A stretch of 64,000 bases of DNA from Rhizobium terricola (GCF_012927355.1 NZ_JABBGK010000001.1:1482649-1546648), one strand, 5' to 3'; shown: positions 18,302 through 27,709, counted from the first letter of the stretch. Notes: generated from the sequence alone by a model not told the origin. Made by a program: numbers and translations.

Positions 18302-18673
18302 ATGCCGATGTCAGGAACCAGCCGTCTTAGCCTCACCGTCGCCGCGCTGTTGATCGCCGTCCCCATTCTTGCGTTTTCGACCACAGCCTCGGCCGCGAGT
18401 TTCGACTGCAACAGGCAGGGGTTGGCTGCGGACGAGATGGCGATCTGTGAAAACCGCGACCTCAACGACCTGGACGTCAAGATGGTCACGACGTTCGAGC
18501 TGATCTCCAGCCTGCTGCCGATGGGAAACCGCGGCGAACTGCAGGACCAGCAGTCCGCCTGGCTGAGACAGCGCCAGAACTGTGGCGCAGACGTCGATTG
18601 CCTGGAAAGGGCCTATGAGGACCGCATCACGCAAATCAACCGCGTCTACGACACGATCGAAAAGCCTCAGTGA
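18302..18673 (+). CDS. secreted LprI-like (DUF1311) protein
   Basis: A 123-residue exported protein. Residues 1-31 form a signal peptide (LTVAALLIAVPILAFSTTASA). The mature part has the LprI N-terminal pattern: FDCNRQGLAADEMAICENRD, then DQQSAWLRQRQNCGADVDCL and YEDRI, with paired cysteines likely to form disulfides. Proteins of this family include lysozyme inhibitors, but most members are uncharacterised. AGGAG lies three bases before ATG 18302 and nine before ATG 18308, so the second start may be used. It is divergent from the Do protease gene, sharing a 161-bp promoter region. Confidence 0.8.
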   Translation: MPMSGTSRLSLTVAALLIAVPILAFSTTASAASFDCNRQGLAADEMAICENRDLNDLDVKMVTTFELISSLLPMGNRGELQDQQSAWLRQRQNCGADVDCLERAYEDRITQINRVYDTIEKPQ

Positions 18674-18731
18674 TTTCGATAGCTAGTTATTTCGCTATTC
18701 AGCTAAATACACTCCTCAACTTCCGTATCTT

Positions 18732-19085
18732 TCAAGACTTGGCGCCCGCTCTAAAGCCGCGCATTGCGAATGCGAACAGAAGCAACGTAACCACAACATG
18801 GTAGAGCACCCGCGGATCCGCCGGATTGCCGATGGAAACACCAAAGGAAAGGACGATGGCGATCCACCCGGCGCAGCCGATGGCAGCGAGCGCGGACAAG
18901 GCCCGATCCGATTGCCGGCGCGCCCGCAAGCCGCAAAGCAGCGCAAGAAGGACGGCAAAGCCGCTTGAGCCGAGAGACCAGACGAGCTCGGGACTTCCCC
19001 AGGCAAAGGTGAGGAAAGATCCGTAAGCATGAAGAAGCGCGCCGATGAACAGCACGAAGGATAGGACGAGTTCAGCAATCATCAT
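18732..19085 (-). CDS. four-helix membrane protein, unknown function
   Basis: An unrecognised 117-residue protein with about four hydrophobic segments (MIAELVLSFVLFIGALL; SSGFAVLLALLCGLRA; LAAIGCAGWIAIVLSFGVS; VLYHVVVTLLLFAFAMRG). ATG 19085 is selected because AAAAAGG lies nine bases upstream; in-frame starts at 19115 or further up lack a ribosome site and add Arg-rich sequence that reads like non-coding. The ilvD terminator lies between it and the upstream gene, so it is expressed separately. Converges on the LprI-like gene. Confidence 0.68.
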   Translation of the reverse strand: MMIAELVLSFVLFIGALLHAYGSFLTFAWGSPELVWSLGSSGFAVLLALLCGLRARRQSDRALSALAAIGCAGWIAIVLSFGVSIGNPADPRVLYHVVVTLLLFAFAMRGFRAGAKS

Positions 19086-19236
19086 TGAAACATACCTTTT
19101 TGAAAATTGAGGCATCGCCGGCCGACGATGCCTGAGCGGGGCACGATAGCGCAGATCTGTTCGTGGGCAATATGAGCCGGGACCGATCGTTCGGGCATCA
19201 AGGGGCCGTCCGGCCTTACACTGCGACAACGAAAAA

Positions 19237-19268
19237 GAAAGGCGCCGGAGACTAGTCTCCGGCGCCTT
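19237..19268 (-). terminator. intrinsic terminator of ilvD
   Basis: Perfect palindrome AAGGCGCCGGAGACTAGTCT and its continuation (19239-19268), followed on the minus strand by CTTTTTC. Located 41 bases past the ilvD stop. Confidence 0.88.
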
Positions 19269-19309
19269 CATTCCCAACATCAGTTCAAATGCCGCAGCGC
19301 GAGCCGGAT

Positions 19310-21145
19310 TCACTCCGGCAGGATGCGCACCGCGCCGCGGTCGGCCGAGCTGGCGAAGGCGGCATAGGCTTTGAGCGCGGTGGTGACGTTGCGCTTGCGC
19401 GGGCTCGCCGGCTTCCAGCCGAAGGCGTCCTGCTCGGCGCGGCGGCGGGCCAGTTCATCATCGGCAACGGCCAGGTTGATCGTGCGGTTGGGGATGTCGA
19501 TCTCGATCGTGTCGCCTTCGCGCACCAGGCCGATCGTGCCGCCGTTCGCCGCTTCCGGCGAGGCGTGACCGATGGACAGGCCCGACGTGCCGCCGGAGAA
19601 GCGGCCGTCGGTGATCAGCGCGCAGACCTTGCCGAGGCCCTTCGACTTCAGATAGCTGGTCGGATAGAGCATTTCCTGCATGCCCGGGCCGCCCTTCGGG
19701 CCTTCGTAGCGGATGACGACGACGTCACCGGCGACGACCTCGTTGGACAGGATGGCCTTCACGGCCGCATCCTGGCTTTCATAGACCTTGGCCGGACCGG
19801 TGAACTTCAGGATCGACTCGTCGACGCCGGCGGTCTTCACGATGCAGCCGTCGAGCGCCAGATTGCCCTTGAGGACGGCCAGACCGCCATCCTTGGAGAA
19901 GGGATGCTGGGCATCGCGGATGACGCCGTTTTCGCGGTCGAGGTCGAGCTCTTCCCAGCGAGCCGCCTGACTGAAGGCGACCTGGGTCGGGATGCCGCCC
20001 GGGGCGGCGCTGAACAGCTTGAGGGCTGCCGGGTCCTCCGAGACGGAAATGTCCCACTTGGCCAGTCCTTCGCCAAGGGTCCTGGCGTGAACGGTCGGCA
20101 GATCGGCATTGAGCAGGCCGGCGCGGTTCAGTTCGCCGAGAATGGACATGATGCCCCCGGCCCGGTGGACATCCTCCATGTGCACGTCGGCCTTGGCCGG
20201 GGCGACCTTGGACAGGCACGGAACCTTGCGCGACAGGCGGTCGATGTCGTCCATGGTGAAGTCGACCTCGGCCTCGTGGGCGGCGGCGAGGATGTGCAGG
20301 ACGGTGTTGGTCGAGCCGCCCATGGCGATGTCGAGCGCCATGGCATTCTCGAAGGCGCCCTTGGAGGCGATGGTGCGCGGCAGTGCGGTCGCGTCGTCCT
20401 GCTCGTAGTAGCGGCGGGCGAGGCCGACGATGCTGCGGCCGGCCTCGAGGAAGAGTTCCTTGCGGTCGGCATGGGTGGCAAGCGTCGAGCCGTTGCCCGG
20501 CAGCGACAGGCCGAGCGCCTCGGTCAGGCAGTTCATCGAATTGGCGGTGAACATGCCGGAGCACGAGCCGCAGGTCGGACAGGCCGAGCGCTCGATGGTG
20601 GCGACGTCCTCGTCGGAGATCTTGTCGTCGGCGGCGGCAACCATGGCATCGACCAGGTCAAGCGCGACCTTTTTGCCGTGCATGACGACCTTGCCGGCCT
20701 CCATCGGGCCGCCCGAGACGAAGATCGTCGGGATGTTGAGGCGCAGCGAGGCCATCAGCATGCCGGGGGTGATCTTGTCGCAGTTGGAGATGCAGACCAT
20801 GGCGTCGGCGCAGTGCGCGTTGACCATGTATTCGACGCTGTCGGCGATCAGTTCGCGTGACGGCAGCGAATAGAGCATGCCGTCATGGCCCATGGCGATG
20901 CCGTCGTCGACGGCGATCGTGTTGAATTCCTTGGCGACGCCGCCGGATGCCTCGATCTCGCGGGCGACCAGCTGGCCGAGATCCTTCAGGTGCACATGGC
21001 CCGGAACGAACTGGGTGAACGAGTTGACCACGGCGATGATCGGCTTGCCGAAATCCGAATCCTTCATGCCGGTGGCGCGCCAAAGGCCGCGCGCACCCGC
21101 CATGTTGCGGCCGTGGGTGGTGGTTCTCGAACGATAGGCTGGCAT
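19310..21145 (-). CDS. ilvD: dihydroxy-acid dehydratase
   Basis: Iron-sulfur enzyme of branched-chain amino acid synthesis, converting dihydroxy-acids to the 2-keto precursors of valine, isoleucine and leucine. The protein is 611 residues, the full family length. Cluster and metal ligands are seen in [10 protein letters not shown] (Cys122) and [20 protein letters not shown] (Cys195); [20 protein letters not shown] is the C-terminal IlvD/Edd signature. ATG 21145 is chosen for the conserved [19 protein letters not shown] and a GAGG site eight bases before it. No branched-chain leader peptide was seen upstream. Confidence 0.97.
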   Translation of the reverse strand: MPAYRSRTTTHGRNMAGARGLWRATGMKDSDFGKPIIAVVNSFTQFVPGHVHLKDLGQLVAREIEASGGVAKEFNTIAVDDGIAMGHDGMLYSLPSRELIADSVEYMVNAHCADAMVCISNCDKITPGMLMASLRLNIPTIFVSGGPMEAGKVVMHGKKVALDLVDAMVAAADDKISDEDVATIERSACPTCGSCSGMFTANSMNCLTEALGLSLPGNGSTLATHADRKELFLEAGRSIVGLARRYYEQDDATALPRTIASKGAFENAMALDIAMGGSTNTVLHILAAAHEAEVDFTMDDIDRLSRKVPCLSKVAPAKADVHMEDVHRAGGIMSILGELNRAGLLNADLPTVHARTLGEGLAKWDISVSEDPAALKLFSAAPGGIPTQVAFSQAARWEELDLDRENGVIRDAQHPFSKDGGLAVLKGNLALDGCIVKTAGVDESILKFTGPAKVYESQDAAVKAILSNEVVAGDVVVIRYEGPKGGPGMQEMLYPTSYLKSKGLGKVCALITDGRFSGGTSGLSIGHASPEAANGGTIGLVREGDTIEIDIPNRTINLAVADDELARRRAEQDAFGWKPASPRKRNVTTALKAYAAFASSADRGAVRILPE

Positions 21146-21455
21146 CGGTGTTACCTCGGATTTGTTCTGTCGCGCGGAATGACCCGTCGGCATGCCCGGT
21201 CAAAGGCCCTGGACATGCCCGCTTTTGCGATCTTTCGTAAAGGATCAGGCTCGGGCTGTCACTATCGGCAACCGGCAATTCGGTACGCCCGAGGATAACA
21301 GCTGGCAGGCCGGGATGCCAGCCGCAGCTCACCTACCCGCCGGTCCGACGGGTCGAACCGGGCCTCCGACCGCTCAAGGCCCGTGACGCCCTCGCCTCGC
21401 CAGAGGCGGGGGCCGCGCCTTCCCCGACCGGGGAAGGCCTCGAATTCCGCGCAGG

Positions 21456-21659
21456 TCAGGCGACGTTGCGCGGAGCTTCCATCTCGTGCACGGCCTTGCG
21501 GATCTCCGCCCGGAATGCCGGCGTGTCATGCTCGCCGTGAACCGACACGGCATGCACGACAGCAGCGTTGACGAGTTCGTCCATGCTGTCGGCGGAAATG
21601 GCTACGGTGCACTTCATTTCGCTCGGGAATTCCCGGCAGTCGATAAACTTGCGGCCCAT
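21456..21659 (-). CDS. DUF1059 domain protein
   Basis: A 67-residue soluble protein. The opening MGRKFIDCREFPSEMKCTVAIS matches the DUF1059 pattern with its two conserved cysteines, and VHAVSVHGEHDTPAFRAEIR supplies the His-rich second half. The Cys and His placement suggests metal binding or redox behaviour, but no function is established. It is divergent from msrPQ and its transcript may end at an inverted repeat at 21417-21438 that lacks a U-tract. Confidence 0.85.
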   Translation of the reverse strand: MGRKFIDCREFPSEMKCTVAISADSMDELVNAAVVHAVSVHGEHDTPAFRAEIRKAVHEMEAPRNVA

Positions 21660-21906
21660 TTTGTCCTCCCTGACAAGCCTTGCCTTCGAGAAACCCAGCC
21701 CACAGACATTCTACTCCCCTTGCCGGGCGGCGACAAACGACAAAGCCGGTCAGGCCCGATCGGAGCGTCCCGCGGCGGGTGCGCCCCAGTGTGCGGGCGA
21801 CTACACGAAATCGTGGTCGAAAGTTTCTTTTCGCAGGCGTGAAACTCTGCTCTCTTCCCTTACGTAATAGGGTCAGAGACCTGAACCACAGCGAAAGAGC
21901 ATCGCC

Positions 21907-22854
21907 ATGTCCCGTTATCGTCCGCCCCGCATCGCCTCGAGCGAAATCACGCCGCAGTCGCTCTACATTAACCGACGGAGCCTGATCGGCGCAGCGGTCG
22001 GCGGACTGGCGTTCGCGGCGGCGCCGAAAGCGTTTGCCGCCGCGCTTTCCGCATCGCCCAGCCGCTACGTGCTGACGGAAAAACCGACGACCAAGGAAGA
22101 CGCGACCACCTATAACAACTTCTACGAATTCGGCACCGGCAAGTCCGACCCGGTTGCCAATTCCGGTTCCTTCACGACCCGGCCCTGGTCCGTCGAGGTC
22201 GGCGGCCTGGTCGCGAAGCCGCAGATCATCGACATCGAGACGATCCTCAAGGACTTCGCCATGGAGGAGCGCGTCTACCGGATGCGTTGCGTCGAAGCCT
22301 GGTCTATGGTGATCCCGTGGATCGGCTTCCCGTTGTCGGCCCTTCTCGACCGGGTCGAACCGCTCGGCAGCGCCAAATATGTTGCCTTTGAAACCGTGGT
22401 GCGGCCGGAGGAAATGCCCGGCCAGAGCGGGCTCTTCCAGCCCCTGCCCTGGCCCTATGTGGACGGGCTTCGGCTCGACGAGGCGCGTCATCCGCTGACG
22501 ATCCTCGCAACCGGGCTCTATGGGGAGACGCTGCCCAACCAGAACGGCGCGCCGCTTCGCCTCGTCGTACCGTGGAAATACGGCTTCAAGGGCATCAAGT
22601 CGATCGTCCGGATCACGCTCACCGAGAAAGAACCGCCCTGCTCGTGGAACATCGCGGCCCCGAGCGAATACGGGTTCTACGCCAATGTGAACCCGGCCGT
22701 GGACCATCCGCGCTGGAGCCAGGCGAGCGAACGGCGCATCGGCGAGGCCGAGGGTCTGTTCGGCGGCGCGCGGATCGCAACACTTCCCTTCAACGGTTAT
22801 GCCGACGAGGTCGCGAGCCTCTATGCCGGCATGGACCTTGCGAAGTCTTTCTGA
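21907..22854 (+). CDS. msrP: protein-methionine-sulfoxide reductase catalytic subunit MsrP
   Basis: Periplasmic molybdoenzyme (formerly YedY) that repairs oxidised methionines in envelope proteins. At 315 residues it carries a twin-arginine signal [12 protein letters not shown] (Arg23-Arg24) and the molybdenum-ligating cysteine in [13 protein letters not shown] (Cys128). The family segments [14 protein letters not shown] and [13 protein letters not shown] are present. It is followed after one base by msrQ, its membrane electron donor, so the pair forms one operon. Upstream 247 bp separate it from the divergent DUF1059 gene. Confidence 0.96.
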   Translation: MSRYRPPRIASSEITPQSLYINRRSLIGAAVGGLAFAAAPKAFAAALSASPSRYVLTEKPTTKEDATTYNNFYEFGTGKSDPVANSGSFTTRPWSVEVGGLVAKPQIIDIETILKDFAMEERVYRMRCVEAWSMVIPWIGFPLSALLDRVEPLGSAKYVAFETVVRPEEMPGQSGLFQPLPWPYVDGLRLDEARHPLTILATGLYGETLPNQNGAPLRLVVPWKYGFKGIKSIVRITLTEKEPPCSWNIAAPSEYGFYANVNPAVDHPRWSQASERRIGEAEGLFGGARIATLPFNGYADEVASLYAGMDLAKSF

Positions 22855-22855
22855 G

Positions 22856-23509
22856 ATGGCCGGTCTTGCCCTGCCCGCGCGCCTCAAGCCCGCATCCGTC
22901 TGGACGCTCTATGCGGTCGGACTGCTGCCGGGTCTTTACGCCTTTTATCTCGGCATTTTCGGAGGTCTTGGAGCCGATCCGGTCCGGGCTTTCGAGCACC
23001 TGCTCGGCCTCTGGGCCTTGCGCTTCCTTTGTCTCGGGCTCGCCGTCACGCCGCTTCGCGATCTTTTAGGTATTAACCTAATTAGCTACAGGCGCGCACT
23101 TGGGCTCCTGGCCTTCTACTATGTGCTCGCCCACTTCACCGTCTATCTGACGCTGGATCGCGGGCTCATTATCTCGTCGATCCTCGGCGACATCGCCAAG
23201 CGGCCCTATATCATGCTGGGCATGGCCGGATTGCTGATGCTGATCCCGCTCGCAGCGACGTCCAACCGGTGGTCGATCCGGCGCCTTGGACAGAACTGGA
23301 ACCGGCTGCACAAGCTGGTCTATGCCATCGCAGCCGTCGCCGTCCTTCACTATGCCCTGTCGCTCAAGGCTGTGACGGCCGAACCCGCCTTCTACATCGC
23401 CGTCGTGACCGTGCTTCTCGCCTACCGCCTGGTGCGGCCGAAGGTGACGGAATGGAAGCGCGGACGGCGCAATGCTCCGGCCGGAGGCAGCGCGCGTCCG
23501 AGCGTCTAG
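22856..23509 (+). CDS. msrQ: heme-binding membrane subunit MsrQ
   Basis: A 217-residue inner-membrane b-type cytochrome that passes electrons from the quinone pool to MsrP. About six helices are visible, with His residues in AFEHLLG, YVLAHFTVY, NRLHKLVY and AVLHYALS that fit heme ligands. ATG 22856 begins one base past the msrP stop (TGAGATGG). The TAG stop shares the palindrome CTAG (23506-23509) with the stop of the converging aconitase X gene. Confidence 0.94.
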   Translation: MAGLALPARLKPASVWTLYAVGLLPGLYAFYLGIFGGLGADPVRAFEHLLGLWALRFLCLGLAVTPLRDLLGINLISYRRALGLLAFYYVLAHFTVYLTLDRGLIISSILGDIAKRPYIMLGMAGLLMLIPLAATSNRWSIRRLGQNWNRLHKLVYAIAAVAVLHYALSLKAVTAEPAFYIAVVTVLLAYRLVRPKVTEWKRGRRNAPAGGSARPSV

Positions 23510-25245
23510 ACCAACCACAGCGGCAAGCCGCCAGGCGCCTTGCCCGTCATGGCGGCGGCAGCGCAATCGGCGAGGCTGGCGAAGCGGACCTGCTTTCCGC
23601 TCAATCCGGGGCCGTAGTGAGCGTATTTTCCGGAATTGGTCAGTATGGTCCGGGCCTTCGGCGGGACGATGGGCTGCATAACCGTGCACCAGCAGGCGTC
23701 GCGGACGAAGGTCGCCCCGAACGCTTCGAGTTCGCCGGCAATGCCCGCCTCGATGACCTTGGCGTGGGTGGCGCGGCTGACGGTGATCGTCACGGTCACG
23801 TCCCGGTTCCTTTTCCGCCCGGCGAGAAGATCGGCGAGTGCGTTGCATTCGTCGAAGGAGAAGTGCGGATTTCCGAACGCGACGAGATCGATCGGGTCGC
23901 CCGTCGTCGGATTGAAGTGATGCCAGTCATTGGCGAGGTCACGGCGTGTGACTCCGACCGTCGGCAGATCCGCGCCTCCGGTTGCCTCGGCCAGCGACGC
24001 CGCTTCGGGCGTCACACCAACGATGTGGAACATCGGCGCTGCGGACGTGGTGGCGAAGGCTGCACCGAAGGCCTTCAGGTCGTCGGCGGACGGGCGAGCA
24101 TCCTCCAAGCCGGTAACGACCGGGATGGCGTTGGGCGCAAGCGTGCCGATCCGGTAGCCGAGCAGAGGCCAGAAGCTGTCGTCGCGGCCATCCATCTTCT
24201 CCACGTCGACGACCACGCGGGCCTTGCGGTTTTCCGTCAGATGACAGCCGGCATGGGGCGCACGGCCGGTCAGTGCGATGCAGATATCGAGAAAGTCCGG
24301 ATATTTCATCGTGCGGGCGCCCAGCACGCTGTTGGCATAGACGACGGCGTTGGATTCGGCCCAGGCGATGTCCTCGCCCGGGGCGGGCGCGCTGTCGAGC
24401 TGGTAGGGCGCACAGGTGAAGGTCGGCCGCGCGCCCATGCGCACATAGGCGTCGGCGAGCGCCCCGGCCGCGGTGGAGAGAACTGGATCGGTGCCCTGCT
24501 CGCGCCAGTGGGCCTGATCGACGGAAATCGCATTGAGCGATGTCGGCACGACGACCCTGCCGCCCCAGTCGGCGAGTTTTTCGGCGAAATCGAGACTTGC
24601 GGGCCCGGTGTAGATGCAGCCGTCGACATGGACCTGGGCGACGTCGATCAGCTTTTCCGCACCCAGGAGGTCCGCCATGCGGCGGACGACCCGCATGGCC
24701 GTGCGGGTAGCCTTCGGGGCTTCTTCCGACAGGAGCGCGAGATCGGACGCAGTCAAGGCAACGGAGGACGAATGCTTCGCCGGCCGCACCGGGATGGCAG
24801 GCGACGTGGCGCCGGGTTCATGGACCAGACCGTTTCCGATGTGAAGGCGCGCCACTCCCTCAAGGTCGGCGAATGCCGACGGCGTGATCACCGCGATAGG
24901 CAGGGAACGGGCGTACATCTCCTCGGCAACGATGACCCCGAGGGTCAGGATTTCCTCGCTCTGACAGAACACCATGCCGGCCGGCGCCGTGCCGGCGAGG
25001 ATAAGCTGCATCAGCACGGCGCTGCCGGTGCAGGAGCCGCGGCCGCCGGGAATGGTAAGGATCGCCCCCTTCAGACACTTGCCGTGCAGCGGATGTGCCT
25101 GGTCGATGACAATGCCGGTGTCCGGATCCACACCGCCCCAGAAGCTCAGGGCCGTATCGGACCAGAGAAGAGGCCCCTCGGCCACGCCCTCGATCAGCAT
25201 GCGTGCGGTGGAGGCAAATGGCGCCCGTTCGATTTCGGTAGACAT
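23506..25245 (-). CDS. aconitase X, fused small and large domains
   Basis: A 579-residue protein with a DUF126-type swivelling domain first (about residues 1-135, with PGGRGSCTGSAVLMQLIL) and a DUF521 catalytic domain after it (DVAQVHVDGCIYTG, GAHPTFTCAPYQ-like RPTFTCAPYQ, FWPLLGYRIG, TNSGKYAHYGPGL). Fused AcnX proteins that have been characterised are cis-3-hydroxy-L-proline dehydratases; archaeal split forms act on mevalonate phosphate. The former is the likelier role here, giving proline-derivative catabolism. No hydroxyproline racemase, reductase or transporter gene is adjacent, so substrate assignment is by family only. Monocistronic; 4-bp convergent overlap with msrQ. Confidence 0.85.
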   Translation of the reverse strand: MSTEIERAPFASTARMLIEGVAEGPLLWSDTALSFWGGVDPDTGIVIDQAHPLHGKCLKGAILTIPGGRGSCTGSAVLMQLILAGTAPAGMVFCQSEEILTLGVIVAEEMYARSLPIAVITPSAFADLEGVARLHIGNGLVHEPGATSPAIPVRPAKHSSSVALTASDLALLSEEAPKATRTAMRVVRRMADLLGAEKLIDVAQVHVDGCIYTGPASLDFAEKLADWGGRVVVPTSLNAISVDQAHWREQGTDPVLSTAAGALADAYVRMGARPTFTCAPYQLDSAPAPGEDIAWAESNAVVYANSVLGARTMKYPDFLDICIALTGRAPHAGCHLTENRKARVVVDVEKMDGRDDSFWPLLGYRIGTLAPNAIPVVTGLEDARPSADDLKAFGAAFATTSAAPMFHIVGVTPEAASLAEATGGADLPTVGVTRRDLANDWHHFNPTTGDPIDLVAFGNPHFSFDECNALADLLAGRKRNRDVTVTITVSRATHAKVIEAGIAGELEAFGATFVRDACWCTVMQPIVPPKARTILTNSGKYAHYGPGLSGKQVRFASLADCAAAAMTGKAPGGLPLWLV

Positions 25246-25492
25246 ACGCTTCTCGTCCTCCAGAATTCCGGCCTCAAGCTTCCGATACCGAGCTCAAGGC
25301 ATTCACCTCGACTACCACGCCGGCGGGGCAAATCAAGCAGAGCCCCTTGTCTCAACGGTCGGCATCGGATGTCATGCGCCGGGGGAACAGTTTCCTGAAG
25401 AAAGACTTTGAAGGCATGTCGAATCCGGTCACGGCCGTTCGTCATAGGATCATGCGCCAGGGAGCGCGGATCGGAAACCAGGGAGAAAAGCA

Positions 25493-25930
25493 ATGCGTGT
25501 CATGGTGATGGTAAAGGCGACGGAAGACAGCGAAGCCGGCATCCTGCCCTCCAACGAGCTCGGCGAAGCAATGGGCAAGTTCAACGAGGAGCTGGTCCAG
25601 GCCGGGATCCTTCTGTCCGGCGACGGGTTGAAGCCCAGCAAGTTCGGCAAGCGGATCGCCTTCGACGGCGACAGCCGCCGGGTCATCGACGGACCCTTCG
25701 CGGAAACGCGTGAACTCGTGGCCGGATACTGGGTCTGGGAGGTCCGTGACATGGACGAGGCCGTGGAATGGGTGAAACGCTGCCCGAACCCGATGCCGGG
25801 CCCGAGCGAAATCGAAATCCGCCAGTTCTACACGATCGAGGACTTTGCGGAGACATTGACGCAGGAGACGATCGATCTGCATCACCGCAATGCCGACACG
25901 CTGGCCAAGCAGCAGACAGAGAAGAGCTGA
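25493..25930 (+). CDS. DGPF (YciI-like) domain protein, ECF sigma partner
   Basis: A 145-residue YciI-fold protein of the DGPF branch: MRVMVMVKATEDSEAGILPS, GLKPSKFGKR and the signature DGPFAETRELVAGYWVWEV (about residues 64-83) are all present. DGPF genes are the conserved neighbours of ECF42-type sigma factors, as here with the sigma gene two places downstream. Role unknown; it could be a sensor, enzyme or modulator of the sigma factor. GGGAGAAAAG lies just before ATG 25493. It is 16 bp from the VOC gene, so co-transcription is likely. Confidence 0.88.
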   Translation: MRVMVMVKATEDSEAGILPSNELGEAMGKFNEELVQAGILLSGDGLKPSKFGKRIAFDGDSRRVIDGPFAETRELVAGYWVWEVRDMDEAVEWVKRCPNPMPGPSEIEIRQFYTIEDFAETLTQETIDLHHRNADTLAKQQTEKS

Positions 25931-25946
25931 GGGAGCAAGGCACATC

Positions 25947-26369
25947 ATGAGCAAGATGATCTTCATCAACCTGCCGGTCTCCGACCTTGGCGCCTCGACC
26001 CGGTTCTACGAGGCGCTCGGGGCGACCCGCAACCCGCAGTTTTCCAACGAGAACGCCGCCTGCATGATGCTCTCCGACACGATCGGCGTGATGATCCTGA
26101 CCCACGACTTCTACCGCACCTTCACCAGCCGGCCGATCGCGGATGCCCGGGCGACGAGCCAGACGCTGCTGGCCCTGACGGTTGCGGAGCGGGCCGAGGT
26201 CGACCGCGTTCTGGAAGCGACGGTCTTGAGCGGCGGGCGCGCCGATCCGAACCCACCTCAGGATCACGGCTTCATGTTCAGCCGCTCCGTGGAGGACCCG
26301 GACGGCCATGTCTGGGAGATCTTCTGGATGGATCCGGCCGCAGCCGGGGGCGACGCGCCGCCCGCATGA
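25947..26369 (+). CDS. VOC (glyoxalase/bleomycin resistance) family protein
   Basis: A 140-residue vicinal-oxygen-chelate fold protein. The paired beta-alpha-beta modules are visible: FINLPVSDLGASTRFYEALGA at the start and HGFMFSRSVEDPDGHVWEIFW at the end, including the metal-site glutamate in WEIFW. The substrate is unknown; VOC enzymes with this ending (PDGHVWEI) are often found beside ECF42 sigma genes. ATG 25947 follows a GGGAGCAAGG site and begins the fold. Middle gene of the three-gene sigma module. Confidence 0.87.
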   Translation: MSKMIFINLPVSDLGASTRFYEALGATRNPQFSNENAACMMLSDTIGVMILTHDFYRTFTSRPIADARATSQTLLALTVAERAEVDRVLEATVLSGGRADPNPPQDHGFMFSRSVEDPDGHVWEIFWMDPAAAGGDAPPA

Positions 26370-26390
26370 CCTACAATCCGGATTGACTGG

Positions 26391-26421
26391 CATGGGCCGG
26401 TCTCCATAATTCCGGCCCATG
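26391..26421 (+). promoter_or_regulatory. perfect hairpin burying the ECF sigma start codon
   Basis: Inverted repeat CATGGGCCGG (26391-26400) and CCGGCCCATG (26412-26421) with an 11-base loop. The ATG start of the sigma gene (26419-26421) lies in the right arm and no good Shine-Dalgarno sequence is seen, so the hairpin would block initiation. It could instead be an operator. Confidence 0.55.
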
Positions 26422-27684
26422 CAGACCGACGAGGCCCACACGACAACGGAAACGGTGTTCCGGATGGAACGCGCCCGGCTGATCGCCGCGCTCGCACGGC
26501 TGGTTCGCGACGTGGGCCTGGCCGAGGAACTGGCCCAGGATGCCCTTGTCGCAGCCCTTGCCGAATGGCCGAAGCGCGGCATACCGGACAAGCCCGCAGC
26601 CTGGTTGATGGCGACCGCGCGGCGGCGCGCGTTCGACGGCTTCCGACGCCAGCGGATGATCGCCCGCAAGAACGCAGAAATCGGCGCCGAATTGGGACCT
26701 GACTCCCACGACCCGGCTGCCGAAATCGAGGCGGCCATGGACGACGACATCGGTGACGAGCGCCTGAGTCTAATTTTCACGGCCTGCCATCCCCTGCTTT
26801 CGCTCGACCAGCGCGTGGCACTGACACTCAAGCTGATCGGCGGACTGACGACACAGGAGATCGCGCGGGCCTTCCTGTCGAGCGAAACGACGATTGCCCA
26901 GCGCATCGTCAGGGCCAAGAAGGCGCTCGGATCGGCGGGGCTCCCCTATGTGGTGCCGCAGGCCGAGGAACTGCCCGCCCGCCTCGCCTCCGTTCTCGAG
27001 GTGATCTATCTGATCTTCAACGAGGGCTATGCCGCCAGCACAGGCGCGGACCTGATCCGCCCGCAACTCTGCGCGGAGGCGTTGAGACTGGGGCGCATCC
27101 TGGTCGGGCTTCAGCCGGACGAGCCGGAAGTTCACGCATTGCTTGCGCTCATGGAAATCCAGGCCTCGCGCCTTCCGGCACGGGTCGGAGCGGATGGCGT
27201 TCCGTTGACCCTTGCCGAGCAGAACCGGGCGCGATGGGACCATTTGCTGATTCGCCGCGGGCTGGATGGACTGGACCGGGTGGAACGTCTCAACGGCGCC
27301 GGAGGCAGCTACGCCCTGCAGGCGGCGCTTGCGGCATGCCACGCCCGGGCAATGCGCTACGAGGATACCGACTGGCACCGCATCGCCGGGCTCTATGACA
27401 GGCTGCTTGATGTCACGCCCTCGCCCGTTGTTGCGCTCAATCGCGCAGTCGCACATGCAATGGCCTTCGGCCCGGAGAAGGGGCTCGCTCTGGTCGCGGA
27501 TCTGGAACAAGAACCTGCACTCGCGGGCTATGCGTCGCTGGCCGCGGCACGCGCCGACTTCCTGTTCAGGGCCGGGCGGTGGGCGGAGGCGAAAGCAAGC
27601 TACGAGCGGGCGGCAGCGCTATCCGGCAATGCCGGGGAGCGGGCCTTCCTGATGCGACGCGCCGAACAGTGCGCGGCGTTCTGA
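26419..27684 (+). CDS. ECF RNA polymerase sigma factor, ECF42-like with C-terminal extension
   Basis: A 421-residue sigma factor. Region 2 is at about residues 15-80 (ARLIAALARLVRDVGLAEEL, AAWLMATARRRAFDGFRR) and region 4 at about 115-165 (QRVALTLKLIGGLTTQEIAR, TIAQRIVRAKKAL). The remaining 240 residues form a helical, TPR-like extension (LPARLASVLEVIYLIFNEGY onwards; DUF6596-like) that replaces an anti-sigma factor in this group. ECF42 factors occur with DGPF-domain genes, which matches the two genes upstream. The start codon lies in a hairpin. Target promoters and signal are unknown. Confidence 0.9.
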   Translation: MQTDEAHTTTETVFRMERARLIAALARLVRDVGLAEELAQDALVAALAEWPKRGIPDKPAAWLMATARRRAFDGFRRQRMIARKNAEIGAELGPDSHDPAAEIEAAMDDDIGDERLSLIFTACHPLLSLDQRVALTLKLIGGLTTQEIARAFLSSETTIAQRIVRAKKALGSAGLPYVVPQAEELPARLASVLEVIYLIFNEGYAASTGADLIRPQLCAEALRLGRILVGLQPDEPEVHALLALMEIQASRLPARVGADGVPLTLAEQNRARWDHLLIRRGLDGLDRVERLNGAGGSYALQAALAACHARAMRYEDTDWHRIAGLYDRLLDVTPSPVVALNRAVAHAMAFGPEKGLALVADLEQEPALAGYASLAAARADFLFRAGRWAEAKASYERAAALSGNAGERAFLMRRAEQCAAF

Positions 27685-27709
27685 CCTCGGGCTGGCGCAG
27701 GCGGGCCTG

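Noticed and set aside
21417-21438. Inverted repeat GCCTTCCCC/GGGGAAGGC as terminator of the DUF1059 gene
   Set aside because: The stem is good but no U-tract follows on the minus strand, so only a tentative mention was kept in the gene entry.
21194-21455. Branched-chain leader peptide attenuator before ilvD
   Set aside because: No short frame rich in Leu, Ile and Val followed by a terminator was found on the minus strand upstream of ilvD.
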